Assembly (NCBI GenBank): GCA_947501885.1
Contig: CANMXN010000001.1
Location: 1,674,001 to 1,738,000, forward strand
Direction of reading: 5' to 3'
Length of the DNA: 64,000 bases
Source of the DNA: an uncultured Sphingorhabdus sp.
GTDB lineage: Bacteria; Pseudomonadota; Alphaproteobacteria; Sphingomonadales; Sphingomonadaceae
The notes beneath the pieces are model-generated. The model saw only the letters and a program-made list of their open reading frames with translations, searched no databases and was not told the origin of the DNA. Each line of letters begins with the position of its first letter. Positions within the stretch are counted from its first letter, which is position 1. The position numbers and the translations under genes are program-made. This document shows positions 18,636 through 26,826 of this stretch, one piece after another.

Positions 18636-19103
18636 ATGTTAAAAATTAATTGCCGTCTCGATAGCAGTGCTATTGCTTGCGATAACAATATATCGAGCAA
18701 AGAAGATGTACTCAAAGCCATCGCATCATTGGCTAATAAGGCTTATGATATTTCCGAATCAAAAGTTTTAAATGCTTTACAAGATCGTGAAACGCTTGGA
18801 TCAACAGGATTTGGTAATTCTATTGCAATACCCCATTGCAAGATGGATGGTTTGGATATGCCGCTAGGTATATTTATTTCGCTGAGTAAACCAGTTGCGT
18901 ATGATTCTATCGATGGCGAACCTGTTGACCTTATATTTTCTCTTATTTCCCCCAAAAATGATGGAGCTTCTCACCTGCGCGCTTTGGCAGAAGTGTCACG
19001 TTTATTGCGTGATGAAAAAAGCTGTCAGCAATTGCGCGGCGCTAAAAATGAAGATGCCGTTTTTGCTATGCTGGCTGTGAATAGCGAGCTGACTGCGGCA
19101 TAA
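18636..19103 (+). CDS. ptsN: PTS IIA-like nitrogen regulatory protein PtsN
   Basis: PtsN is the EIIA-Ntr end of the nitrogen phosphotransferase chain and regulates potassium and stress responses rather than sugar uptake. The protein has the EIIA-Ntr pattern: an N-terminal KEDVLKAIASLANKAYDIS, RETLGSTGFGNSIAIPHCKM with the phospho-accepting histidine in IPHCK, and DLIFSLISPKNDGASHLRAL. The ATG at 18636 has AGAAGG 6 nt upstream; the frame extends two codons to a TTG at 18630. No ptsI or hpr gene is in the window. Confidence 0.92.
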   Translation: MLKINCRLDSSAIACDNNISSKEDVLKAIASLANKAYDISESKVLNALQDRETLGSTGFGNSIAIPHCKMDGLDMPLGIFISLSKPVAYDSIDGEPVDLIFSLISPKNDGASHLRALAEVSRLLRDEKSCQQLRGAKNEDAVFAMLAVNSELTAA

Positions 19104-19147
19104 TCACCATAGCGCATGATTTTAGGTATAATGTATAGGATTTTACT

Positions 19148-19489
19148 ATCGAACCGCGCTTAACAAGCAAATTCCAAATATCGGCGCTGATTCGCGCTGC
19201 CAATGAATTTGGTGATGATGCGATAGTGATTCGCAAGGGCAATGAAACATCTGGTGAGATATTCATATATGCGTTGATTAGAGGCGAAAAGCCGCGCTTT
19301 TTTGGCAAAATGCCTATGTTTGATAAGCCTTCTCAATGGGAAGAGAAACGAATAGAAGGTATTGAAAAAAAAGAAGAATTTAACTTATATTTACAAAAAA
19401 TAATAAATAGAGACCCAGATTTATGGTTAATTGAACTGAATGTCTCTGATGAACAACGCTTGGTCCGACTTTTAGGACATAATCATTGA
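19148..19489 (+). CDS. DUF1491 family protein with apparent non-standard (ATC) start
   Basis: The frame encodes xEPRLTSKFQISALIRAANE and then DDAIVIRKGNETSGEIF, the conserved N-terminal part of DUF1491, an alphaproteobacterial family of unknown function. It ends LVRLLGHNH after about 113 residues. Between the in-frame TAG at 19136 and the conserved part there is no ATG, GTG or TTG. The first standard start, GTG at 19226, would remove the PRL...ALIR core. An AGGA site (19137-19140) sits 7 nt before ATC at 19148, which would be well placed as a rare start. A frameshift joining the ATG at 19131 is the alternative. It lies 44 bp past ptsN. Confidence 0.6.
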   Translation: MEPRLTSKFQISALIRAANEFGDDAIVIRKGNETSGEIFIYALIRGEKPRFFGKMPMFDKPSQWEEKRIEGIEKKEEFNLYLQKIINRDPDLWLIELNVSDEQRLVRLLGHNH

Positions 19490-19647
19490 CATTATTGCGC
19501 TGCAACATAGATGGGCGCAGGTGAATAGCGAAGGTTGCCAATAGTTAAGGACGTATTGTGTCTCGGTAAACACGCAAGTCGGATATGACAAATAAGGATA
19601 TCATTTACATCCTTAATTTTGGCATTGCCGCAATATTTGTTTAATAT

Positions 19648-20364
19648 ATGACAAAAACAAGCAAAGCGATAATGGTCGCTGCAATATCTCTTGTGGCCAG
19701 CATTTTATATACAGATTCGGGCTTTGCTCTGAATAGCGATGTAAATAATGCTATTACAGCTGACGATATTGTTATTAACCCTGAAGTGGTTAAAAAGAGT
19801 AATCAAAATGCCAATCAAGGCGATATACAATTTGTTCAAGGCACAGGTGATTTTCAGCAAGAAATACCTGATCAGGTGAATCCTGAAATAGGAACGGCTG
19901 AGTATGAAGCAGCTCAACAAGCTGCAGAAGAAGAACGCAGCAATCAAACGGCTTCTTCTTTGAAGGAGTTGGTTAGCCTGCAAGATACTAATATTACGCT
20001 TTCTAAGGAGCTACAATGTCTTGCTGGCACGGTATATTTTGAGTCCAAAGGCGAATCGTTAGAAGGTCAATTGGCCGTTGCTAAAGTTGTTTTGGCACGT
20101 GTTGATTCAAATCGTTTTCCAAACAGTATTTGTGGTGTTGTCTACCAACGTAAACAATTTTCCTTTGTTCGTAATGGTAGAATGCCCAAAATATCTACAG
20201 GGCGTAAGACTTGGCGTAATGCAGTGGCTATTGCGCAAATTGCCGTGAATGATCAATGGGAAAGCAAGGTTGAAGGCGCTTTATTCTTTCATGCGACCTA
20301 TGTTTCACCAAGGTGGAAACGCAAGCGTGTTGGGCGTGTTGATAAGCATATATTTTACCGGTAA
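19648..20364 (+). CDS. SleB-type cell wall hydrolase
   Basis: This 238-residue exported protein has a signal peptide (AIMVAAISLVASILYTDSGFA), a low-complexity Asn/Gln-rich linker of about 100 residues, and a C-terminal hydrolase domain. That domain begins LQCLAGTVYFESKGESLEGQ, whose glutamate is the presumed catalytic residue, and continues with FPNSICGVVYQRKQFSFVRNG and ALFFHATYVSPRWKRK. The SleB/CwlJ fold acts as a muramidase or lytic transglycosylase on peptidoglycan, in Gram-negatives probably for wall remodelling. A hairpin terminator follows the stop at 20389. Confidence 0.85.
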   Translation: MTKTSKAIMVAAISLVASILYTDSGFALNSDVNNAITADDIVINPEVVKKSNQNANQGDIQFVQGTGDFQQEIPDQVNPEIGTAEYEAAQQAAEEERSNQTASSLKELVSLQDTNITLSKELQCLAGTVYFESKGESLEGQLAVAKVVLARVDSNRFPNSICGVVYQRKQFSFVRNGRMPKISTGRKTWRNAVAIAQIAVNDQWESKVEGALFFHATYVSPRWKRKRVGRVDKHIFYR

Positions 20365-20388
20365 ACTTTTAAATTTGTGAGATTATAT

Positions 20389-20419
20389 AAAGGCCTTAAT
20401 GATTTAGGGCCTTTATTTT
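20389..20419 (+). terminator. Intrinsic terminator after the SleB-type gene
   Basis: AAAGGCC (20389-20395) pairs perfectly with GGCCTTT (20408-20414) around a 12-nt loop, and ATTTTG follows. It lies 25 bp past the hydrolase stop and before mmcB. Confidence 0.7.
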
Positions 20420-20446
20420 GTTTATGGTTTGTTCTATATATTGTTT

Positions 20447-20983
20447 ATGAACAATAGACCGCAAAATCAATCATCCTCTGCCGCTTATGACAAAGTCGAT
20501 ATTATTAGTGCTGAGCAGGATATGAGTAAAAGCAGCAGTGCTTCTGTCTCGCGTGGTGTAAGCCGCATGTTTTACCGCCATGCGATTATGGTACAAAGTG
20601 AGGTAAGCTTAAAAGGGAATCGCCGTGCTGATCTTATGGGCATTACGGCCAAGGGCGATGTTGTAATTGTTGAGATCAAATGCTCGCGCGCGGATTTATT
20701 AGGTGATCAAAAATGGCCTGAATATTTGGACCATTGTGATCAATATTATTGGGCTGTGCCTGCGGGATTTGATCTGTCCCCTTTCGATCAAGAGTTTTTT
20801 ATGCCAGAACGCTGCGGTCTTATTGTCGCTGATAGCTATGATGCAGAGATGATCCGTCCAGCGAAGCGTGTGGCTTTGGCACTAGCACGGCGCAAGGTGG
20901 AAGTACAGAATTTAGCGAGCAAAGCGATGCGGCGTATGATGTTGATGGCAGATTCAGAACTGACAAAATATTCGAGTGAATAA
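20447..20983 (+). CDS. mmcB: MmcB family DNA repair protein (PD-(D/E)XK-like)
   Basis: MmcB proteins are alphaproteobacterial, damage-inducible factors linked with mismatch/mutagenesis pathways in Caulobacter. The protein has a nuclease-like core: QSEVSLKGNRRADLMGI, then VVIVEIKCSRADLLGDQKWPEYLDHC, matching the E-D-ExK layout of the PD-(D/E)XK fold, and ends with a basic ARRKVEVQNLASKAMRRMM. I chose the ATG at 20447 as the first ATG in frame; the frame opens at a TTG at 20429. No clean LexA box is visible upstream. It converges with the HupE-like gene. Confidence 0.85.
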   Translation: MNNRPQNQSSSAAYDKVDIISAEQDMSKSSSASVSRGVSRMFYRHAIMVQSEVSLKGNRRADLMGITAKGDVVIVEIKCSRADLLGDQKWPEYLDHCDQYYWAVPAGFDLSPFDQEFFMPERCGLIVADSYDAEMIRPAKRVALALARRKVEVQNLASKAMRRMMLMADSELTKYSSE

Positions 20984-20991
20984 TGCTTATT

Positions 20992-21996
20992 TTAAGTGAA
21001 TATTCTCTCTAAAAACCAATAGGTAGCAATAATACCAATAGTATAAGCTAGGCCATATTTTATGGGAATTATTAGGCTGGTTTTATAGCGCTCTATTATA
21101 TGCAATAATGCGATAGCAATGATGACAATTAGCAATTGCCCCAATTCTACACCTAGGTTGAAGGTTAATAATGCGAGCGGCATATCATTTTGTGGTAGGC
21201 CGATTTCTGCTAAGGCTCCAGCAAAGCCAAAGCCGTGCAACAGCCCAAATAGAAAGGCGATTATCCAAGGATAACGCTCGGATAGTCTGGGCGTATTGGA
21301 TTGTTTGCGCAATATTTGGACGATTTCAAGCGCTAAAAATATGATAGAGAGCGCGATAATTGCTTCTACGGGCTGCGATGGCAGAGCAAAATAGCCCAAT
21401 GTTGTACCGATTAATGTGATGCTATGGGCGAGGGTGAAGGCCGTAATGGTCCATGCGGCGCGTTTAAAACTGGGGATGAGAAGCACGAGCGCCAACACAA
21501 AGAGCAAATGATCATAGCCTTCTAGGATATGTTCAAAGCCTAGTGCCAAATAGCTACTAGCGACATTGGTGATGATCCCTTGTGATGGCGCAGTGATAAG
21601 GGCCATATTATCATTGGGGGTTAGGCGAATTGTCTGTATATCCCTATTAAGCGCTGCAATGCGGACCAATGCGTCGCTATTGCTAAATTCTAATCCTCGC
21701 AGGCCAATGGATTGTCCATATATAGGGCTAGAGCAATTAATGGTAAAACGGGTGATTTGATTGCTAAGTTCTAATTTTTGAATGGGTTTAGTTGTTTGCT
21801 CGCAATTTTCTGGCAAAATAATATGACCTTGTGCGAGCGGTGATTGTGCCGATGCCTTCCACACAATATCCCATTGTGCTTCGGATATTTGGTTCAGCTC
21901 AATATAGGCAGGGCGCAACTCATCGGCATGGGCTTGGCGAGAGAGTAATGCAAAGCAAAGGGCCATGATTATTCGTAAGTAAGAGGCTATGCTCAT
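20992..21996 (-). CDS. HupE/UreJ-like membrane protein
   Basis: This 334-residue protein has a signal peptide (RIIMALCFALLSRQAHA), an N-terminal periplasmic beta-rich region to about residue 145, and about seven transmembrane segments. The first membrane part has the HX4DH-type motif HILEGYDHLLFVLALVLL, known from HupE/UreJ and NiCoT nickel carriers. FTLAHSITLIGTTLG and FGLLHGFGFAGALAEIGLP follow. HupE/UreJ proteins are linked to nickel or cobalt entry, but these longer two-part members are uncharacterised and no urease or hydrogenase is present here. The start overlaps the isomerase stop as ATGA, so this is the last gene of a three-gene unit with DUF3604. Confidence 0.85.
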   Translation of the reverse strand: MSIASYLRIIMALCFALLSRQAHADELRPAYIELNQISEAQWDIVWKASAQSPLAQGHIILPENCEQTTKPIQKLELSNQITRFTINCSSPIYGQSIGLRGLEFSNSDALVRIAALNRDIQTIRLTPNDNMALITAPSQGIITNVASSYLALGFEHILEGYDHLLFVLALVLLIPSFKRAAWTITAFTLAHSITLIGTTLGYFALPSQPVEAIIALSIIFLALEIVQILRKQSNTPRLSERYPWIIAFLFGLLHGFGFAGALAEIGLPQNDMPLALLTFNLGVELGQLLIVIIAIALLHIIERYKTSLIIPIKYGLAYTIGIIATYWFLERIFT

Positions 21997-22802
21997 TTGA
22001 TCGGCGCTATGGATATTTGATAGTCTTTGGACAGATTATCAAACAGCTTATTCTCTTGTTTTAATATCTGTGCAGCACGCCAATCATTGCTTAAGCGCTG
22101 ACGAATATCATTGAGCTTTGGAGTAATATTCTGCCTTTCACGGATATAGACAAAATGCTGACCAAATCCTGATTCAATTGGCCCAGACCATATATTCATT
22201 TTTAAACCAGCAAGAGCATCAGTGAAACTGCTACCAAATCTTCGGATAATCATGCTTTCATCGGATAGTGGTTGTTTATCCTCAATAGATAGCGGAGCCT
22301 TGATGCTATCAACATTAAGGTTTCCATCTCGTAATCCTTTCAGCCATTCTTTGTGCTGATTGGGCGATGTATTGCGCCCAATATAGATGTGATCAAATGC
22401 ATAGCGTGTCTCATAGCTATATTTTGTTTTATTATCTTCTAAAAAGCGCTGTAGTTGCGCGTCATTGAGTGTACCAATTTCAGCCGAATTAAGGCTACGC
22501 ATTTTATTAGCCAATCGTCGCCGAATGACAGCATCTCCATCATCAAGGCCTAGGCGCAATGCTTCACGATAATATATTTCTTCCTTTACCGCTTGATCAA
22601 TAAGGGCGCTTACTTCTTCATGGGTTGGCAAGCGATTGGATGTACGAATGCTGTCAGCGGTGATACGATCAATATCGCTGGCCCCGATGGTGATTTCATA
22701 ACTTAGCGGATCATTGCTGGGTCCGAATGCCCAAAAATAGGCAAAAATTAACATTGCCCCTGCTAAAAAGTGGACCAAAGGTTCTTTTAAATATTTTACC
22801 AC
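21993..22802 (-). CDS. Membrane-anchored PpiC-type peptidyl-prolyl isomerase
   Basis: This 269-residue protein has one N-terminal membrane segment (FLAGAMLIFAYFWAFG) and then a periplasmic part. A SurA/PrsA-like helical region (DQAVKEEIYYREALRLGLD, then IRRRLANKMR) is followed by a parvulin-like domain ending GLKMNIWSGPIESGFGQHFVYIRERQ, the usual parvulin C-terminal strand. The active-site region is poorly conserved, so it may act as a chaperone more than an isomerase. It starts with GTG at 22802. It overlaps the HupE-like gene by 4 bp and lies 91 bp downstream of the DUF3604 gene, so a role in folding or targeting the partners is plausible. Confidence 0.78.
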   Translation of the reverse strand: MVKYLKEPLVHFLAGAMLIFAYFWAFGPSNDPLSYEITIGASDIDRITADSIRTSNRLPTHEEVSALIDQAVKEEIYYREALRLGLDDGDAVIRRRLANKMRSLNSAEIGTLNDAQLQRFLEDNKTKYSYETRYAFDHIYIGRNTSPNQHKEWLKGLRDGNLNVDSIKAPLSIEDKQPLSDESMIIRRFGSSFTDALAGLKMNIWSGPIESGFGQHFVYIRERQNITPKLNDIRQRLSNDWRAAQILKQENKLFDNLSKDYQISIAPIK

Positions 22803-22893
22803 GCGGGTCAGTCCTTATTGTAACGCAAGTTTTCAATCAGTTTGAACTATTGGTCATATATATATGTGAATCATATAAAAGCGGCGCTAAATA

Positions 22894-24780
22894 TCAACCC
22901 TTAGCATTATACCAAATAGGCGAGGTATAGGCGCGTTCTTGCTGAATTTTGATAACATCATCACCCAATGTGAAGCCATATTTTATAGCGTCATAAACAG
23001 GCCATGTTGGGGTAGGAATTTCCATGACGCGCACATAATAGAAGGCATTATCATCGGCATTAAATTCAGGGTCTTGCCAGAATGTCATAAGCTCGGCTGC
23101 ACCAATATCATTGCTCCATGTCCCTTTGGTAAGATTAACCGTGTTACCAACGGCCGGCAATTTGCCATCATTGCCAATTTTTCTATCACCGCCCCAAGCC
23201 ACATTGAAGATTTTTTCTTGGGTACTGCCGTCCGCATTAATCCACCCTTTGACCACTTGGATACGATCCAAATTGGCGCTTTCAGGGTCCATCATGGCAG
23301 AAATAAGAAAGGTTGGTGCATCGCTTGATTTTTCGGTTAAATCACCGCCCATAGGAACACCTTGGGCATATCCTTTGGACACCAAATCACGCACATCATC
23401 GGCAGAAAAGTCCCAACCGCCAAAAAAGCGCACCTTCATGCGTGGTCCTGTGGTGGCATAGACTTCGCGGCGCATCATGGCGTCAAAAATGGCCTCGCGC
23501 GTGTTGCTGGTTGCCCAAACCCCCGCATAGCCGCTCGATAGATAATGCCAGCCGAAACGGCCCTGCCGTGTGCCCAAATTCTGCGGTAATGTAGATCGGT
23601 TTTCAACATTGGGTTCATTGGCACTATGTTTGCCAATAAAGCTTTTTTCGCGCACGTCGGCTAATGATGTATGGGTATCACTTGATCCGATCATGCCAAA
23701 TTTATAGGGATTGGTCCCTATCTTTTTTTCAAGTTCTAAACCACGTTTCAGCGCAGACCGTGCATAGCTTCCAGCATAGCTAGACGGTTTCATGTCTCTG
23801 CCAGCGCTCAAATTGGCTTTGTCCCATCCTGCGACGCCATAGGCGGAAAATTCATCATTGGGAGAGAGAAAGGGATGGGTCTCGCTATCCCCTTTTATTT
23901 GTGTGGCTTCGATAATAGGTTCGCGCAATGCACGGGTTTTGGCATAGGCTGCATCGATCGGACTGCCATCAAATTTGTTCATAGAGAACATGCGGCCATT
24001 GGATACATTACTATTATGCGGAATCGCAAGCATTTGCCCGCCTGTATTTTTTTCATAGGCAGCCATATAGGCCCAGAGGTCCTCTACATCGAGCGATTGC
24101 TGCGATGAAAAGGGTAAGACTGAATTGGCTTTTTCAGCACTATCGCGGAACATGACGACACGGTGCAAATTATCGCCGCCTGGCATGGGCGTATATTCAA
24201 AGCCCATGAAGGCGGTAAATTTACCAGGCTCATTATAGCGTTCCACAATATTGCCATGTTCTTCCCATAAATCACCAATACGCTCTGCTTGAGCTTCTTG
24301 ATTGGTGAAACTATCGGGCAATGTGCCTTTGGCGGCACCATCGATTAATTCGGCGGTAACGCGCAAAGACCCCTCTTCGCTCTCATGCATCATATCATAC
24401 CAGCGCAGAGCAAAGTCATTTCCCAATAGGGCAAGGCGCGGCGCATTATAAAGTGCCTTAGTGGCTCCTAATGCAGCGGCATGATCGGCAATAACAATAA
24501 AATCAAGCGGCTGTGATAATTGTGCTTCAACGCCTTTGGTCGATGTTATTCTTTCACCTTTGGCAAAGCGCATCGCGGCTTCGGTATCGAGGCGATTACC
24601 AAATCCGAAAGCGTCTATGCTGTTATCGGTGTGAACATGAGTATCACCCCAATAGACCTCTTCAGGATATTCGCTATTGGCGATATGGCTGCTGTCTTTG
24701 GGCTGTTCGCTTTGGCTGCACCCCCCCAGTGCCAATGCACCCAATGATAGAGCTGCTAATAATGGATTATATTTTTGCAT
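22894..24780 (-). CDS. DUF3604 lipoprotein with PHP-like metal motifs
   Basis: This 628-residue protein has a lipoprotein signal with lipobox LGGCSQ, so the mature protein should be membrane-anchored outside the cytoplasm. The DUF3604 body shows metal-ligand motifs like the PHP phosphoesterase family: GDTHVHTDNS near residue 45, FIVIADHAAALG near residue 105, and MIGSSDTHTSLA near residue 370. MIRIPHN-like LAIPHNSNVSNG also fits. I infer a metal-dependent hydrolase; no substrate is known to me. GGGAG precedes the ATG. The same-strand isomerase and HupE-like genes follow at once, suggesting metal supply and folding partners. Confidence 0.85.
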   Translation of the reverse strand: MQKYNPLLAALSLGALALGGCSQSEQPKDSSHIANSEYPEEVYWGDTHVHTDNSIDAFGFGNRLDTEAAMRFAKGERITSTKGVEAQLSQPLDFIVIADHAAALGATKALYNAPRLALLGNDFALRWYDMMHESEEGSLRVTAELIDGAAKGTLPDSFTNQEAQAERIGDLWEEHGNIVERYNEPGKFTAFMGFEYTPMPGGDNLHRVVMFRDSAEKANSVLPFSSQQSLDVEDLWAYMAAYEKNTGGQMLAIPHNSNVSNGRMFSMNKFDGSPIDAAYAKTRALREPIIEATQIKGDSETHPFLSPNDEFSAYGVAGWDKANLSAGRDMKPSSYAGSYARSALKRGLELEKKIGTNPYKFGMIGSSDTHTSLADVREKSFIGKHSANEPNVENRSTLPQNLGTRQGRFGWHYLSSGYAGVWATSNTREAIFDAMMRREVYATTGPRMKVRFFGGWDFSADDVRDLVSKGYAQGVPMGGDLTEKSSDAPTFLISAMMDPESANLDRIQVVKGWINADGSTQEKIFNVAWGGDRKIGNDGKLPAVGNTVNLTKGTWSNDIGAAELMTFWQDPEFNADDNAFYYVRVMEIPTPTWPVYDAIKYGFTLGDDVIKIQQERAYTSPIWYNAKG

Positions 24781-24881
24781 TGTCTCTCTCCCTAAGCCTT
24801 CTAACTGCCTCTAATCTCTGCATCAATGTGCTTTAATTAGGGCCATTCGTCAAGGAAGGTGGAGGGTGAGAGGATAAGGAC

Positions 24882-25679
24882 TTATTCGACGTTACGGAAT
24901 GGTAGTAATAAGCTCCAAAGTGGTTTGGAAGGCGCCTCATCTTGTGCTTCTTTAAGGCCGATGGTGAGGCCATTATGACCATTTTGTGGTTGGTCATTAT
25001 AGCTGTTAAATAGCCTATCCCAAATGCTAAGTGCAAACCCATAATTGCTATTTTGTTCGTCCATATGGGTGGTGTGGTGAATAATATGCATATCAGGTGT
25101 AACTAAGAAAATACGAATGAAAGCATCTAGTCTTTTGGGTAATTTGATATTGCTATGGTTGAACATAGCGCAAGCATTGAGCCAAACCTCAAAAAATATC
25201 GCCACCGAGAGAGGTACTCCGAGCATGATCACCCATGCTGATTTATAAAGCGTTGAGATAATGAGTTCAAAAGGATGAAAGCGAATAGCCGAGGTGACGT
25301 CTAAGTCACGGTCACTATGATGCACGCTATGCATACGCCAGAGCAATGGGTGAAGATGCATGATACGGTGTTGAAACCAGACCGCGAAATCCATGATGAT
25401 GATTGATGCTAAAGCGATAGTCCACCATGGCAGGTCTAGCATATAAAACAGGCCAAATTGATTTTGATAAGCCCAAGTAGCTGCGGCTGGAACAATGATA
25501 ATAAAGGCAAGTAGGCGACCAACTACTCCATTGATAGCCAGAAAGAGTATATGGGTGATCCACCGCCATTTGCGCGGCAGGTTGAGTCTGCGGCGCGGCA
25601 TGAATATCTCAACTATGGCCAAAATAGCAAAAAGCATGGCGGGTATGATAATGGGCCAATGTTGTGCTAAAAAGTCCAT
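24882..25679 (-). CDS. Sterol desaturase/fatty acid hydroxylase family protein
   Basis: This 265-residue membrane protein has the three histidine clusters of the di-iron hydroxylase family: FQHRIMHLHPLLWRMHSVHHS in the middle and DMHIIHHTTHMDEQ near the C-terminus. At least four hydrophobic segments surround them. The family uses two iron atoms and oxygen to hydroxylate or desaturate lipids or carotenoids, and the substrate cannot be told from the sequence. It lies on the same strand upstream of the DUF3604 trio, 101 bp away, so a shared transcript is possible but not shown. No terminator is visible in the gap. Confidence 0.85.
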   Translation of the reverse strand: MDFLAQHWPIIIPAMLFAILAIVEIFMPRRRLNLPRKWRWITHILFLAINGVVGRLLAFIIIVPAAATWAYQNQFGLFYMLDLPWWTIALASIIIMDFAVWFQHRIMHLHPLLWRMHSVHHSDRDLDVTSAIRFHPFELIISTLYKSAWVIMLGVPLSVAIFFEVWLNACAMFNHSNIKLPKRLDAFIRIFLVTPDMHIIHHTTHMDEQNSNYGFALSIWDRLFNSYNDQPQNGHNGLTIGLKEAQDEAPSKPLWSLLLPFRNVE

Positions 25680-25785
25680 TTCTATTCCTTATACCATCGC
25701 CTTATATGTGATGATAAATACGATGTTTATCAATATGCTGCTGAAATTTCTTTCCCTAGCCATAAAAATAACCTAATATATCACT

Positions 25786-26475
25786 ATGGCTCAAGCAAAA
25801 ATAAATGACGATATGACATTGGATGAAATAGTCAGCATATTGGCAGAGAAATTGCCCAATCATGCGGCCTTTGATGGTTGGAATATATATTGTTTGCAAG
25901 CAGCAGCGGATGAAATTGGGATTGATCATGATATTGCGCAATTGGCCTATAATAGTGCCGATATGATAAGCCATTCACTACCTATGAAGCTATTGGAGAG
26001 TTGGATATCTTATGTTGATGCAGAGATGCGGCGACGATTACCCGCAGAAAAATTAGCGGCGATGAAGATTAGGGAGCGTATTACCGCTCTGCTTATTACC
26101 CGGTTAGAGATTGCTCAACCGCACCGCGAGGCTCAGCGCCGTGCTCATGCTATGATGGCGCTGCCTGCTAATATTCGCACGACCATGAAAATTGGTTGGC
26201 GCAGCGCAGATATTATGTGGCGCATGGCGGGGGATGAGGCGACGGATTATAATCATTATACCAAAAGGATGATATTGAGCAGTATTTACAGCGCTATATT
26301 GCTGCATTTTATCAATGATGAGAGCGAAAGTTTTGCCGATACGCGGGCCTTTGTGGATCGGCGGATAGATAATGTTATGCAATTTGAAAAGGCCAAGGCT
26401 GGCTTTATATCACGCACGGAAAATCGCCCGAGTCTCTCTCGATTTATTGGGCGTTTGCGTTATCCCGAAGGCTGA
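25786..26475 (+). CDS. coq9: COQ9 family ubiquinone biosynthesis protein
   Basis: COQ9 binds isoprenoid lipids and helps the hydroxylation steps of ubiquinone synthesis in mitochondria and alphaproteobacteria. The 229-residue protein is nearly all helical and shows family features: an N-terminal TetR-like helix pair (FDGWNIYCLQAAADEIGID), RERITALLITRLEIAQPHRE, and DIMWRMAGDEATDYNHYTKR, in which the W...AGD..TD..HY pattern is characteristic. It stands alone, divergent from the sterol desaturase gene. A possible feoAB promoter lies in the 100 bp after it. Confidence 0.92.
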   Translation: MAQAKINDDMTLDEIVSILAEKLPNHAAFDGWNIYCLQAAADEIGIDHDIAQLAYNSADMISHSLPMKLLESWISYVDAEMRRRLPAEKLAAMKIRERITALLITRLEIAQPHREAQRRAHAMMALPANIRTTMKIGWRSADIMWRMAGDEATDYNHYTKRMILSSIYSAILLHFINDESESFADTRAFVDRRIDNVMQFEKAKAGFISRTENRPSLSRFIGRLRYPEG

Positions 26476-26577
26476 GTCACGGTAGAATAGTAATTTTGAC
26501 ACATATTTGTGATAATATTAGGCAAATAATGTGATTTGAAGGTTGATGTTAATGCGAATCGGTTGCAAATAGTGACA

Positions 26578-26826
26578 ATGCAACTTGACTCACTCCCCCT
26601 AAAACAAAAAATGCGTATCGCATCAATTGATTGGTCACAAATCTCTGAAACAGAAGGCAAGCGTTTGCGTGCACTTGGTATCGAAATTGGTGCCAGTGTA
26701 GAAGCATTGCACCGCGGCATATTATTTTGGCGGGATCCCATTGCTGTGCGTGTTGGCCGTATGAGCATCGCTATGCGTTCTAAAACCGCTGCGGCCATAA
26801 TATGTGAAGCTAATGACAATGGTTGA
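26578..26826 (+). CDS. feoA: Ferrous iron transport protein A
   Basis: FeoA is a small SH3-like cytoplasmic partner of the FeoB iron permease. The 82-residue protein has the fold pattern LPLKQKMRIASIDWS, RLRALGIEIGASVEALHRG with the usual LxxLGx-x-G, and DPIAVRVGRMSIAMRSKTAAAI. I chose the ATG at 26578; the frame opens at a TTG at 26536 with no family-like sequence. The stop overlaps the feoB start by 8 bp. Confidence 0.9.
   Translation: MQLDSLPLKQKMRIASIDWSQISETEGKRLRALGIEIGASVEALHRGILFWRDPIAVRVGRMSIAMRSKTAAAIICEANDNG

Noticed and set aside
20428-20449. Possible LexA box upstream of mmcB (GTTC followed by GTTT)
   Set aside because: The alphaproteobacterial box is GTTC-N7-GTTC; here the spacing is 8 and the second half is GTTT, so it does not fit well enough to report as a site.
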